Below are positions 14,179-21,299 of a stretch of 31,276 nt of DNA, in pieces. The notes beneath the pieces were generated by a model that was given only the letters and a program-made list of their open reading frames with translations, searched no databases and had not been told where the DNA came from. This DNA is from a virus. Position 1 is the stretch's first letter. Every line of letters begins with the position of its first letter. The translations under genes and the position numbers were made by a program. The stretch lies in the IMG/VR virus record IMGVR_UViG_3300009011_000045, positions 1-31,276 of that record. One strand, written 5' to 3'.

Positions 14179-14711
14179 CAAAAGCCCTCTGCACACAGCC
14201 GGGATTCGGCCAGCCGGCGGTTGTGCAGACCCGGCACAAAGCGCTTCTGGCCCTTGGCATCCGTCACAAAGGCCCACACCGGCGTTTTGCCGTCCGGTGC
14301 CCATGCCAGGGCTTTGCAGCCCTCGGCGATGCGACCGGCGTTGATAAGCGCGACCGCTCGACTGGCGCAGGTGCTGGTCACGCCGAAGTTGTGACCGTGA
14401 CTGGTCAGGGCGTCGAACGTGTTCTGGCCCACGTTTGGGTTGGTGATGCACTTGGCCAGCTCCAGCTGCGTTTTGCGGATCACCAACTGCTCCACCTCGG
14501 CGCACTTGGCGGGCGACCAGTAGTCGCCGACCACGACCGGGTACGGGCTGGTAAACCGGGTGATGCCTTTGCAAACTGTAGGCAGACCACCGGCGAGCTT
14601 GTCCGCGTAAACGGTGTTCTGGCCGTTGCCTTCCCAGGTGCCCAGAAAGACCACCAGCGGAGCGCTGGCCAGCGCGATCAAGCCGGCCTGAATACGGCCG
14701 CGCAGGCTCAT
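14178..14711 (-). CDS. Endolysin, GH24-type lysozyme with SAR-like N-terminus
   Basis: A 177-residue product. ATG 14711 is preferred because it overlaps the upstream stop as ATGA; ATG 14720 would add three residues. Residues 7-24 are weakly hydrophobic and rich in Ala, Gly and Ser (IQAGLIALASAPLVVFLG), like a signal-anchor-release segment. The catalytic part follows at once: E27 in TWEG, D37 in YADK, T45 in PTVCKGIT, as in P21/P1-type lysozymes, though spacing E-x9-D-x7-T is longer than usual. Several cysteines could regulate activation. It would be secreted by the Sec system, held in the inner membrane, then released to cut peptidoglycan glycan strands. Confidence 0.85.
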   Translation of the reverse strand: MSLRGRIQAGLIALASAPLVVFLGTWEGNGQNTVYADKLAGGLPTVCKGITRFTSPYPVVVGDYWSPAKCAEVEQLVIRKTQLELAKCITNPNVGQNTFDALTSHGHNFGVTSTCASRAVALINAGRIAEGCKALAWAPDGKTPVWAFVTDAKGQKRFVPGLHNRRLAESRLCAEGF

Positions 14712-15004
14712 GGGAACCACACACGCAGCAGTGCCGGCACAACCATCTGCAGCACGGCGCCAACCAGCGTCAGGATGGTCAGCAAGCGGCCAACTTTGGC
14801 GCCGATGTCGTTCACCGCGACCGTCAGCGTCTGCTGGCCGGCGTTGAGTTCCGACAGCTGGCCAGCCATGTGTTCGAAACCCTGCTCCAGCTTGGTGACG
14901 CGGGTCGGGACGGTTTCGTGGCGGTCTTCCAGCTCGCCCAGCCGGTGTTCGAAGACAGCGAACTTCTGTTCCAGCACTCCGAGGCGCACGGCGTCAGTGG
15001 TCAT
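14708..15004 (-). CDS. Holin-like protein with coiled coil and C-terminal membrane segment
   Basis: A 98-residue product. Residues 1-70 form a heptad-like coiled coil (VLEQKFAVFEHRLGELEDR; LEQGFEHMAGQLSELN), and residues 75-93 make one membrane segment (LLTILTLVGAVLQMVVPALL) close to the C-terminus. This layout resembles XhlA-type haemolysin/holin-associated proteins. It lies directly ahead of, and is coupled by ATGA to, the endolysin, which favours a holin or pinholin partner for the SAR endolysin. No second candidate holin was seen in the operon. Called from topology and context. Confidence 0.65.
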   Translation of the reverse strand: MTTDAVRLGVLEQKFAVFEHRLGELEDRHETVPTRVTKLEQGFEHMAGQLSELNAGQQTLTVAVNDIGAKVGRLLTILTLVGAVLQMVVPALLRVWFP

Positions 15005-15213
15005 CAGCGTTTACTCTTCTCAAAGTCCGTCTGGCACGGGACGCACCGCGTCTTGCCGCCCAGCGCCTGGCGCGCCGGCGGGATCTCTTTGTCGCAGTCC
15101 AGGCAATGGGTCAGGCTTGGCCCGACCGGCACAGGCTTGAGCAACTGGGCCTCAATCGCCTGGTCACGTTGGCGCTGCTCCAGCTCCTGGGCGCGGTCGA
15201 ACCAGTCCACCAT
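15004..15213 (-). CDS. TraR/DksA-type C4 zinc-finger protein
   Basis: A 69-residue product with CLDCDKEI ... CVPCQTDF, a CxxC-x17-CxxC zinc finger typical of phage-encoded TraR/DksA family members. The N-terminal helix is charged and lacks the long DksA coiled coil. TraR-like proteins enter the RNA polymerase secondary channel and mimic DksA with ppGpp. It is coupled by TGATG to the tail tube gene and by overlap to the holin-like gene, so it is made late and may reshape host transcription or late-gene expression. Confidence 0.88.
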   Translation of the reverse strand: MVDWFDRAQELEQRQRDQAIEAQLLKPVPVGPSLTHCLDCDKEIPPARQALGGKTRCVPCQTDFEKSKR

Positions 15214-15665
15214 CAGCGAATCCCTTCAATCTCAGCGGCGGCGAGGTACGGCACACCGTTGATGTGGATGAAATCCGGACTGGTGACGTCGAACGGTACT
15301 TTGTGCTTGGTCTTTTCGCCGCCCTTGGGGTCGATCGCCAGCAGGCTGGAAACCTTCACCTTGCAGCCGAAGGCCTCCACACGCAGTTCCTCGTCGCCGC
15401 CTGCTTTGGCGAAGAACACCGCGTCAAACGGCTTGAGTTCGCGAAAGCTGCCGGCCGAGCGTGCCGCGTCGATCAGCAGCTGAAAGTTGGTGGTATCCAG
15501 CTCCAGTTCGCCGGCGGCGGCGACGTCGCCGTCCACATAGCCGTCCGGCACGCCACGGGTTTGGGCCACGGCCGAGTTGTCAGTGATGTCCAGGGTGCAG
15601 TTCTCGACGTGTAGCGCGATATCGCCCAGGCTCACGTCGAAGTTCTTGCCGCCAATTTTTGCCAT
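15213..15665 (-). CDS. FII: Tail tube protein (DUF2597-like)
   Basis: A 150-residue product lying 6 nt after the sheath gene. Sequence (KIGGKNFDVSLGDIALHVEN; YVDGDVAAAGELELDTTNFQ) fits the small beta-barrel tube family I know as DUF2597. It should polymerise into the inner tube through which DNA passes. The sheath-then-tube order equals P2 FI-FII, and the absence of another tube candidate supports the call. Confidence 0.78.
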   Translation of the reverse strand: MAKIGGKNFDVSLGDIALHVENCTLDITDNSAVAQTRGVPDGYVDGDVAAAGELELDTTNFQLLIDAARSAGSFRELKPFDAVFFAKAGGDEELRVEAFGCKVKVSSLLAIDPKGGEKTKHKVPFDVTSPDFIHINGVPYLAAAEIEGIR

Positions 15666-15671
15666 GGGGCG

Positions 15672-16787
15672 TTACTCCGCTTTGTCGATGGAAAGATCCA
15701 GGGCGATGTTCGCCGTCAGGTCTTTCGGGCAGTTGAGGGGCTTGAGCTTGAAGTAGGCGACCACCTTGGTTTTGCTCAGCCAGGTCAGCACTAGGTCGCC
15801 GTCCTTCGGCGGCTCGATGTCGCCGGGGAATACCTGGCCAGCGAACGTGACGGACTTGGCCATGGCGCGCAGGGGCGCCATCAATTGGTTGGTGTTCACC
15901 GCCATGCTGTTGGGCGTGTTGTTCAAGCGGCGATCTGCCACGCGGCGAATCAGCAGCGCCCGGATCTGGCGAGCGGCCTTGTCGGTGATGCGCAGGTACT
16001 CCACGACCTGAAAGTCACTGCCGGGGGCGTCCAGCATGTTGCCGTCACCCCAGTACACGCCCGGGTAATCTGGATAGGTCTGCGAAACCGAGTAGCGTGC
16101 TCGATCCAGTTCGGAACGCACGGCCGAGGGCAGCGGGATCTTGTCGCCATCCACCGGCACCGGGCCAAGACCTTGCACGGCACCGGTGGCCACACGCATC
16201 GGGCTGTCGGCAATGCTCACGGAGGCGTTCGCCAAGCGACCGGCGAGTACGCCCAAGTCGTTGCCGTGCAGTTGTGGAACGACCAGGACACGCGGCGCCG
16301 CCAGGTTGGCCAGCAGCGTTTTACGCTCACTCACGTACTGCGCCCAGGTCTGGTCGGCGGTTACTCCGGCAGCTGAGGCCATGACGAATACACGGCGTCC
16401 GTAGGTGTTGTTGAGCGCAACGGCGGCGTCATCCATGGCCGATATTTCGGCAGCAGTGGTCACCGGTTTGGTAATCACCACGGATTCCACGGAATAACCT
16501 TGCTGCTGGGCTTTTTCCAGCGCGCTGAGCCAGTCGGCCTCGGCGGCGATCGGAGCCGCCACGCACGCCCAGCGCTGACCGCCATTGAGACGGGCAGCGG
16601 TGATTTGGGTTTTCAGGTCGCTGGCTGGAACGCCCAGGGCGGCGTCCAGATCGCTGTCAGTGTTCAGGGGGATGAACTGGCCGACGTTCTTGCCGGCCGG
16701 GCCGATGAAAAGAAAGTAACGCTCAATCTCAGTCACCGGCCCCTGGCCCAGATTGAGATTGTCGACGGTGACTTGACCGAGTGCCAT
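15672..16787 (-). CDS. FI: Contractile tail sheath protein (DUF2586-like)
   Basis: A 371-residue product of the size and layout of a contractile sheath: N-terminal strands (QVTVDNLNLGQGPVTEIERY), a central alpha/beta part (WACVAAPIAAEADWLSAL; RVLVVPQLHGNDLGVLAG), and the C-terminal domain (YLRITDKAARQIRALLIRRV; GDLVLTWLSKTKVVAYF) that interlocks neighbouring subunits. I associate it with the DUF2586 family, found in the K139-like branch of P2-type phages and different from P2 FI (396 aa). It drives tail contraction during infection and tells us that the phage is a myovirus. Confidence 0.82.
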   Translation of the reverse strand: MALGQVTVDNLNLGQGPVTEIERYFLFIGPAGKNVGQFIPLNTDSDLDAALGVPASDLKTQITAARLNGGQRWACVAAPIAAEADWLSALEKAQQQGYSVESVVITKPVTTAAEISAMDDAAVALNNTYGRRVFVMASAAGVTADQTWAQYVSERKTLLANLAAPRVLVVPQLHGNDLGVLAGRLANASVSIADSPMRVATGAVQGLGPVPVDGDKIPLPSAVRSELDRARYSVSQTYPDYPGVYWGDGNMLDAPGSDFQVVEYLRITDKAARQIRALLIRRVADRRLNNTPNSMAVNTNQLMAPLRAMAKSVTFAGQVFPGDIEPPKDGDLVLTWLSKTKVVAYFKLKPLNCPKDLTANIALDLSIDKAE

Positions 16788-16798
16788 TCAGTGCCTCG

Positions 16799-17482
16799 TT
16801 AGCGGGTTGAAGTTAGGATTTGTTCCAACACCTGGTTAATCAGGAGGTTGGTGTCGCGTTCAGTTTCGGCGCCGATGAACTGGCGTTTCGGCAGGGTGAT
16901 TTCCCAGCTTTGCGCGCCGGTGTTTTCCTTGCGCTGGTCGTCCAGGACGCGGATCAGCAGCCCGGCTTGGGCGTAGTTCACGTGTTCCTGAATCCACGTC
17001 ACAGACGGCCGGGTCAGTGTCTTTTTCCCCGCCTGGCGCACACGGAAGCCCAACCGCCGCAGACGCTTTGCCTGTTTGTCGGTCGCAGACAGGCCCGGCG
17101 GGGTCTTGTTCCAGCGGCGCATCTGCGCGGCCGTGCGGCGTTCGCTGGCACCGTTGTGTTGCTGGGCAGCGACCCATCGGGTCAGGGCGTTTTTCCAACC
17201 CAGTTCCGCTTCGTCAGGGGTTACGCGGGTGACCACCATTAACTTGGCCAGGCCGGCTTCCATCTTCTTTTTGCCTTTGCCGTCGCCCTTGCGCGGGGCG
17301 AACGGCGAGCCGTCCAGGTTCCGCTGTTCGCGCACACGCTTGCGGCTCATCGTCCGCACGCGCTTGGTGACCTGGTTCAAGAGCCGGCGGCGCAGCTGCG
17401 CCGGTAGACTCAACAACGCCAGTTGCTCCCGCACGCCGAGGCGACCGCGCACGTCGAGTTCGAAAGTGCTACGACCGGCCAT
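16799..17482 (-). CDS. S: Tail completion protein S (virion morphogenesis)
   Basis: A 227-residue product starting at ATG 17482; the five extra residues of the longer frame overlap R. The very basic N-terminal half (RRRLLNQVTKRVRTMSRKRV; SPFAPRKGDGKGKKK) and the motif LDGSPFAPRK are characteristic of the P2 gpS / phage virion morphogenesis family. It completes the tail by capping the tube/sheath end. P2 S is 150 residues; the middle (ERRTAAQMRRWNKTPPGLSA) is an insertion-like region seen in longer homologues. It overlaps R by 14 nt. Confidence 0.85.
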   Translation of the reverse strand: MAGRSTFELDVRGRLGVREQLALLSLPAQLRRRLLNQVTKRVRTMSRKRVREQRNLDGSPFAPRKGDGKGKKKMEAGLAKLMVVTRVTPDEAELGWKNALTRWVAAQQHNGASERRTAAQMRRWNKTPPGLSATDKQAKRLRRLGFRVRQAGKKTLTRPSVTWIQEHVNYAQAGLLIRVLDDQRKENTGAQSWEITLPKRQFIGAETERDTNLLINQVLEQILTSTR

Positions 17483-17921
17483 CGGTGGCCACCTCACCGC
17501 GCTCGGCTATCCACAGATCAAAGGGGACAAACGCCCAGGTCTTGCCGAAGGCCTCGATCTCGCCTGCAGGATCTTCCGACAGGTACTGCGGCTCGACGAA
17601 TTCCAGCGTGACTTCCACGTCGAACAGGTCGTTGTCCAACGGCTCCACGGTGAATTCCGGCGCCGGCAGTTCGTGGCGATCGCGATCGCCATCGTGGTTT
17701 TCCAGCCAGCTGCCTATCAGGGCCATCAGACGTGCCGGATGGTCGGCGAAGCGCTCCAGCACAATCGCTGCGCGATAGTGCATATCGGCGAAGTGCATGC
17801 CGCCGACGTCGGGTTTCCAGATCAGCGAAAGCTTTACCTGCTCGGTGAAGCTGTCGAGCTGTTCAGGCGCAACCAGGCGGCGTTCCAAAAGGTATGTGGT
17901 CAGTCCTTGCAGCTTGGTCAT
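17469..17921 (-). CDS. R: Tail completion protein R
   Basis: A 150-residue product from ATG 17921, coupled to the stop of L. The sequence TKLQGLTTYLLERRLVAPEQ with an acidic second half (LDNDLFDVEVTLEFVEPQYL) fits P2 gpR, which is 155 residues. With S it terminates the tail and prepares it for head joining. Here R and S follow L directly, without the P2 lysis genes between; those lie after the tube gene instead. Confidence 0.85.
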   Translation of the reverse strand: MTKLQGLTTYLLERRLVAPEQLDSFTEQVKLSLIWKPDVGGMHFADMHYRAAIVLERFADHPARLMALIGSWLENHDGDRDRHELPAPEFTVEPLDNDLFDVEVTLEFVEPQYLSEDPAGEIEAFGKTWAFVPFDLWIAERGEVATDGRS

Positions 17922-18379
17922 AGCAGCGCCGCCGTTATGCGGCCACGGCCTTGTAGAACCCGGATGGCTTGCTGGCTGAATTCCAGAAAAGTTTCGCCGC
18001 GCTCGGGCAATTCCTTGCCGATGTTTTCGGCACTTTCGCGACGGTTTACGGTGGCGAATTGGGTCAGCAGGCTGGCTTTAGCACGGCAGTAAACGGCGCG
18101 CTTGTACGTCTCACCGTGAAATGTGCGTTCAGGCAGCACCATCGGGTCGGCCGTTTCCACGTTGGTGACACCCACGTTCTGCCAGTCGCTCTTGCGCTTG
18201 GTCAGATCGCGGTTGACCTCGATCATCGCGGTCGTTAAGTCGGTGACCAGCATGTCTACCAGGTACTCCGCCGGCAGGCGGTAACCCTTCTGAAACTCAG
18301 CCACGGAGAGGTTCGGCCAAAAACCGTCGTTCTCGATGGCCTGTTCCACAAAGGTCGTGGGTTTCCCGGAAAAACTCAT
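17918..18379 (-). CDS. L: Head completion/stabilisation protein L
   Basis: A 153-residue product from ATG 18379, chosen because the following residues MSFSGKPTTFVEQAIENDGF fit the gpL family start, while the longer frame runs through the stem-loop region. WPNLSVAEFQKGYRLPAEY and YKRAVYCRAKASLLTQFATV are characteristic. gpL binds the portal connector and closes the DNA-filled head. P2 L is 169 residues. Confidence 0.85.
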   Translation of the reverse strand: MSFSGKPTTFVEQAIENDGFWPNLSVAEFQKGYRLPAEYLVDMLVTDLTTAMIEVNRDLTKRKSDWQNVGVTNVETADPMVLPERTFHGETYKRAVYCRAKASLLTQFATVNRRESAENIGKELPERGETFLEFSQQAIRVLQGRGRITAALL

Positions 18380-18398
18380 TACTGGACACTCAAATAGG

Positions 18399-18461
18399 GC
18401 GGGGAAACTGTTTCTCATGGGGTGGGCCATAAATGGCCAACTCACGTCCACAGTTCCCCGC
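18399..18461. promoter_or_regulatory. Nested stem-loop between M and L
   Basis: GCGGGGAA-CTGT (18399-18411, one bulged A) pairs with ACAGTTCCCCGC (18450-18461). Inside it GGCCAT (18425-18430) pairs with ATGGCC (18433-18438). This is the only gap of about 100 nt inside the late operon. The structure would form in the late mRNA downstream of M. It may be an attenuator, an RNA-processing or stability element. Confidence 0.5.
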
Positions 18462-18477
18462 AGGGGGGGTAGTCGGG

Positions 18478-19182
18478 TTATTCGGAGGCGTTTTCAGCCA
18501 GTTGTTTTTCCAGTGCCTTGCGAGCGCCTTTCAGGCGCGTTCCCACGCCAATTTCGGAATGCAGTTCTTGGGCACGTTCAAAGTGGCGGACGGCGGTTTC
18601 CCATTCCTTGGTGTCGATAGCGCGGATGCCGAGCAACTTGTGATAGCGCGCCGGGATTTGTGCCGGCAGATCCCATTCACCGTCCACGAACGGCATCATG
18701 TCGCTCAGGTATGGCTCGGGGCAGCGCCCGCACTTTTGCTCGTTCTCGGCCCAGTCAATCACCGCGTCACCCACGAACGTCGGCACGTCACGCTTGAAAC
18801 CGTCGGGCATCGCTTGGCCTTGCTGGATAGCGAACATGGCGACCTGCAAACCCAACTCGAACTGCTCGGTATCGAAGAGCCAGACCAGGACATGCACCAA
18901 CACCGGGTTCGGGTGATTCAGTCCTGAGTCGCGGTAGCGCTCGACGTATTCCATGTACTTGGGCAGCAACTCGTCGCGCTTAATCAAACGGCGGGTTTCG
19001 TGGTTGTTGATGTTGCTGATCCGCTCCAGATCAACGGCCAGCGCGCTTTCCATCAGCTTGAGGTGCTTCTGCGCATTGGCTGGGCTGGCCAGAGCCGTGC
19101 TGGAGCTGTACGGCTCCGCACGGGTCACGGTGCCCGGGCCTTCTGCGAGAACGCGTCGCTTGTGAGCAAGGGCGATACTCAC
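18478..19182 (-). CDS. M: Terminase small subunit M
   Basis: A 234-residue product starting at GTG 19182, which overlaps the capsid stop (GTGA); the 56 extra residues of the longer frame are capsid shadow. An N-terminal basic segment (LAHKRRVLA) and internal helices such as LIKRDELLPKYMEYVERYRD and NPVLVHVLVWLFDTEQFELG match the P2 gpM family (247 residues). M recognises the cos DNA and delivers it to the large subunit P. Its gene sits right after the capsid gene, as in P2. Confidence 0.9.
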   Translation of the reverse strand: MSIALAHKRRVLAEGPGTVTRAEPYSSSTALASPANAQKHLKLMESALAVDLERISNINNHETRRLIKRDELLPKYMEYVERYRDSGLNHPNPVLVHVLVWLFDTEQFELGLQVAMFAIQQGQAMPDGFKRDVPTFVGDAVIDWAENEQKCGRCPEPYLSDMMPFVDGEWDLPAQIPARYHKLLGIRAIDTKEWETAVRHFERAQELHSEIGVGTRLKGARKALEKQLAENASE

Positions 19183-20204
19183 GGCAGCAGCTCCAGATTG
19201 CTGGCTTCGATCGCCGCGAACTTTTCCAGCTGCTCGATCACATAGCCCTCGTTGCGGCCGTTGTAATCCTCGACACGGGAGCGCTTTGGGTTCTCGATCA
19301 GGTGGCGGCGCCAGCTGCTGTCCTGGAAGTAGATCGACAGGTTGTCCCAACTGGTGACGACAACGCCGGTGGATGGAAAGTGAGGGATCACGAAGGACGG
19401 CAAACCGCCATAGGTGTCGATCACCTGAGCGTTCTCGATACGCTCTTTTTCGGTCGGCGTGTCGCCTTGCTTGGCGTACAGCTTGCCCTTGTCATTGGCC
19501 AGCAGATCGCTGCCGATGATTGCGATCAGGTCGCCGGCATCCCGGAAAACAGGATCAATCATCTGTTTGACGTCATGTACCAGGGCGTCAAGGTTGGCGT
19601 AGTCGCCACCGGCGCCGAGGGTGATTTTGCCGGCGTTCTTGCCTTCCTTCAGTACCTGGGCAGGGATCTGCTCGCGTGCCAATTGCAGCCAGCCCTTGTT
19701 GACGTCTTGCAGCATCGGATGCGCCGTGAGGTCGGTCTGTGCCGCCGCTTCGACGCCATGCCAGCCGATCATGATGCGATCCAGCGCGATCTGGCGTTGC
19801 ACCGCCGCGCTATAGCGCTCTGCAAAGTCCGGGAACTTGGCCCAGCTGTCGATTTTCGCGAACGGGAGGCCCACGTCGGACTCAGTATGGAACAGCTCGT
19901 AATCCAGGCCCGATACATCGCTGAAGTCCTTGGCTTCGCGGTCTTTGGTTTTGGTGTTGGTGCGGCTGGACACCGGGCCGGTCACGCCGAGCATGACCTT
20001 TTGCCCTTTGATTTCGCTGACGGGAACCACGTTGATGCGACTGAGAAAGTCGGATTTTTCGGTGATTTTGTCGTTCAGCTCTTGGGCAATGCTCGGTTCA
20101 ACGGCGAACTGGCGAGACACGTCATGGACGTTGTACGACTCGGCCATGTCGTCCTGCAAAAGCGCGAACTGTTCCTGGGCGTGACTGCTGAGAGAGGCGC
20201 CCAT
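19179..20204 (-). CDS. N: Major capsid protein N
   Basis: A 341-residue product from ATG 20204, immediately after the scaffold stop. Typical P2-family features are the N-terminal helix, EKSDFLSRINVVPVSEIKGQ, FHTESDVGLPFAKIDSWAKF and IMIGWHGVEAAAQTD. HK97-fold shell protein; P2 gpN has 357 residues and is cleaved at its N-terminus after residue 31 by gpO. The corresponding site here should lie within the first ~35 residues. T=7 head is expected by analogy. Confidence 0.94.
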   Translation of the reverse strand: MGASLSSHAQEQFALLQDDMAESYNVHDVSRQFAVEPSIAQELNDKITEKSDFLSRINVVPVSEIKGQKVMLGVTGPVSSRTNTKTKDREAKDFSDVSGLDYELFHTESDVGLPFAKIDSWAKFPDFAERYSAAVQRQIALDRIMIGWHGVEAAAQTDLTAHPMLQDVNKGWLQLAREQIPAQVLKEGKNAGKITLGAGGDYANLDALVHDVKQMIDPVFRDAGDLIAIIGSDLLANDKGKLYAKQGDTPTEKERIENAQVIDTYGGLPSFVIPHFPSTGVVVTSWDNLSIYFQDSSWRRHLIENPKRSRVEDYNGRNEGYVIEQLEKFAAIEASNLELLP

Positions 20205-21137
20205 TTACAAGGTTCTCCGCTTCTGGCTCTGCGACGCGCCGGTGGTGCGCGGGACGCTGCGTCCCTTCGGCGTATCCAGTAGAGCGGTGAATTTCTTGTC
20301 CAGGTTGGCGACGGCCTTGGCCAACGCCTGGTTACTGGTCACACCTTTACGGCGACGGGAGTACTCGCGCTCTTCTTCGGCTGTGTCGAGGATGTCCTGC
20401 ACGGAGGTGCCGACCGCGTCGATTTGATCCTGGTCTGCTTCGACTTCGGCCGTGTCAGGCTCGATCAAGGTTTGAATGCCGGCAGCGACGAGCAACAACT
20501 GTTCGACCAGTGCGGCCAGCGCTTTGGCTTGGGCTTCATCCATTGGGGTTTGGCTCTCTGATTGGGGGTTCGGGGTTGCTGAGGGTTCTTCGATGCCGAA
20601 GCGCTTGAACAGGCCGGAGAACATCGAAAGGAGTTTTTGCAGCTCGCCCTTGGGTTCGGCTTCAGTGAACGTGAACGAACCCAGCGGAAGGGAGGCGCTG
20701 TAATAAACGGTTGGGGAGACCTTTTTGCGGGAGAAATACAGCTCTTGAGTGCCAGTGCTGGCTGGGGAGTCAGTCACTGCCAGACCGGTCAAATAGGCTT
20801 TGCCCTTGCCACGGAAATTAGGGGTGATTTCGATGCTGGTGAACAGCTTCTGGCCTTGGTCGTTCAGCCACAGCAATTGATCGTTAGGCTTGAGCTGTGC
20901 CTCAAGTGCGACCTGGCCGGGTTCCAGATCCTCGTCATCCTCCACCAGGCGCACGGCGTAAACCGTCCCGTGGGATCCATAGCCACGCTCGTGCTCACAC
21001 CAGATCACTGCCGTGTAGAAAGACGGCTTGTAGGTCTCGGCGATGTCGCACAGTTCCTGGGGCAGAATCTCGCGGTTATCAGCGGTGGTGCCGCTGGTGG
21101 CGACACGTTTCCAGAAAGAAACAAGGGAACGGGGCAT
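20205..21137 (-). CDS. O: Capsid scaffold and maturation protease O
   Basis: A 310-residue product. ATG 21137 gives MPRSLVSFWKRVATSG, a normal family start; TTG 21155 would add six residues. Serine protease residues align with P2 gpO: D20 (TADNR), H49 (WCEHERG) and S127 (TDSPASTG), equivalent to Asp19, His48 and Ser107. The C-terminal half is the scaffold helix (acidic, Gln-rich, about 200-310). It guides capsid assembly, cleaves N, Q and itself, and is then removed. Upstream lies the divergent O/P control region. Confidence 0.92.
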   Translation of the reverse strand: MPRSLVSFWKRVATSGTTADNREILPQELCDIAETYKPSFYTAVIWCEHERGYGSHGTVYAVRLVEDDEDLEPGQVALEAQLKPNDQLLWLNDQGQKLFTSIEITPNFRGKGKAYLTGLAVTDSPASTGTQELYFSRKKVSPTVYYSASLPLGSFTFTEAEPKGELQKLLSMFSGLFKRFGIEEPSATPNPQSESQTPMDEAQAKALAALVEQLLLVAAGIQTLIEPDTAEVEADQDQIDAVGTSVQDILDTAEEEREYSRRRKGVTSNQALAKAVANLDKKFTALLDTPKGRSVPRTTGASQSQKRRTL

Positions 21138-21220
21138 TGGCGTTTCTGCGCTCAATCGGTGGTTTGAGTCGCCACGATAGGGAGCCAGGCACCACCAAAC
21201 AAACGCTTTGCTTTCGCCTT

Positions 21221-21276
21221 TCTCCTATTTTCACGATCTAGGAGATTCGCGGAATTTAACACCGCGTTTTCGGTGT
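21221..21276. promoter_or_regulatory. Two dyads in the divergent O/P late control region
   Basis: TCTCCTA (21221-21227) / TAGGAGA (21239-21245) with an 11-nt spacer, and ACACCG (21259-21264) / CGGTGT (21271-21276) with a 6-nt spacer. This 162-nt gap is the only divergent late region, where P2 has Ogr-activated promoters PO and PP. The second dyad spans 18 bp like the Ogr site TGT-N12-ACA but with half-sites reversed; a canonical TGT-N12-ACA was not found. Confidence 0.45.
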
Positions 21277-21299
21277 TTTCGCCGCATAGACTGCGGCCC

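Noticed and set aside
17076-18092. 338-codon plus-strand frame opposite S, R and L
   Set aside because: Spans three overlapping real genes on the other strand; no start signal.
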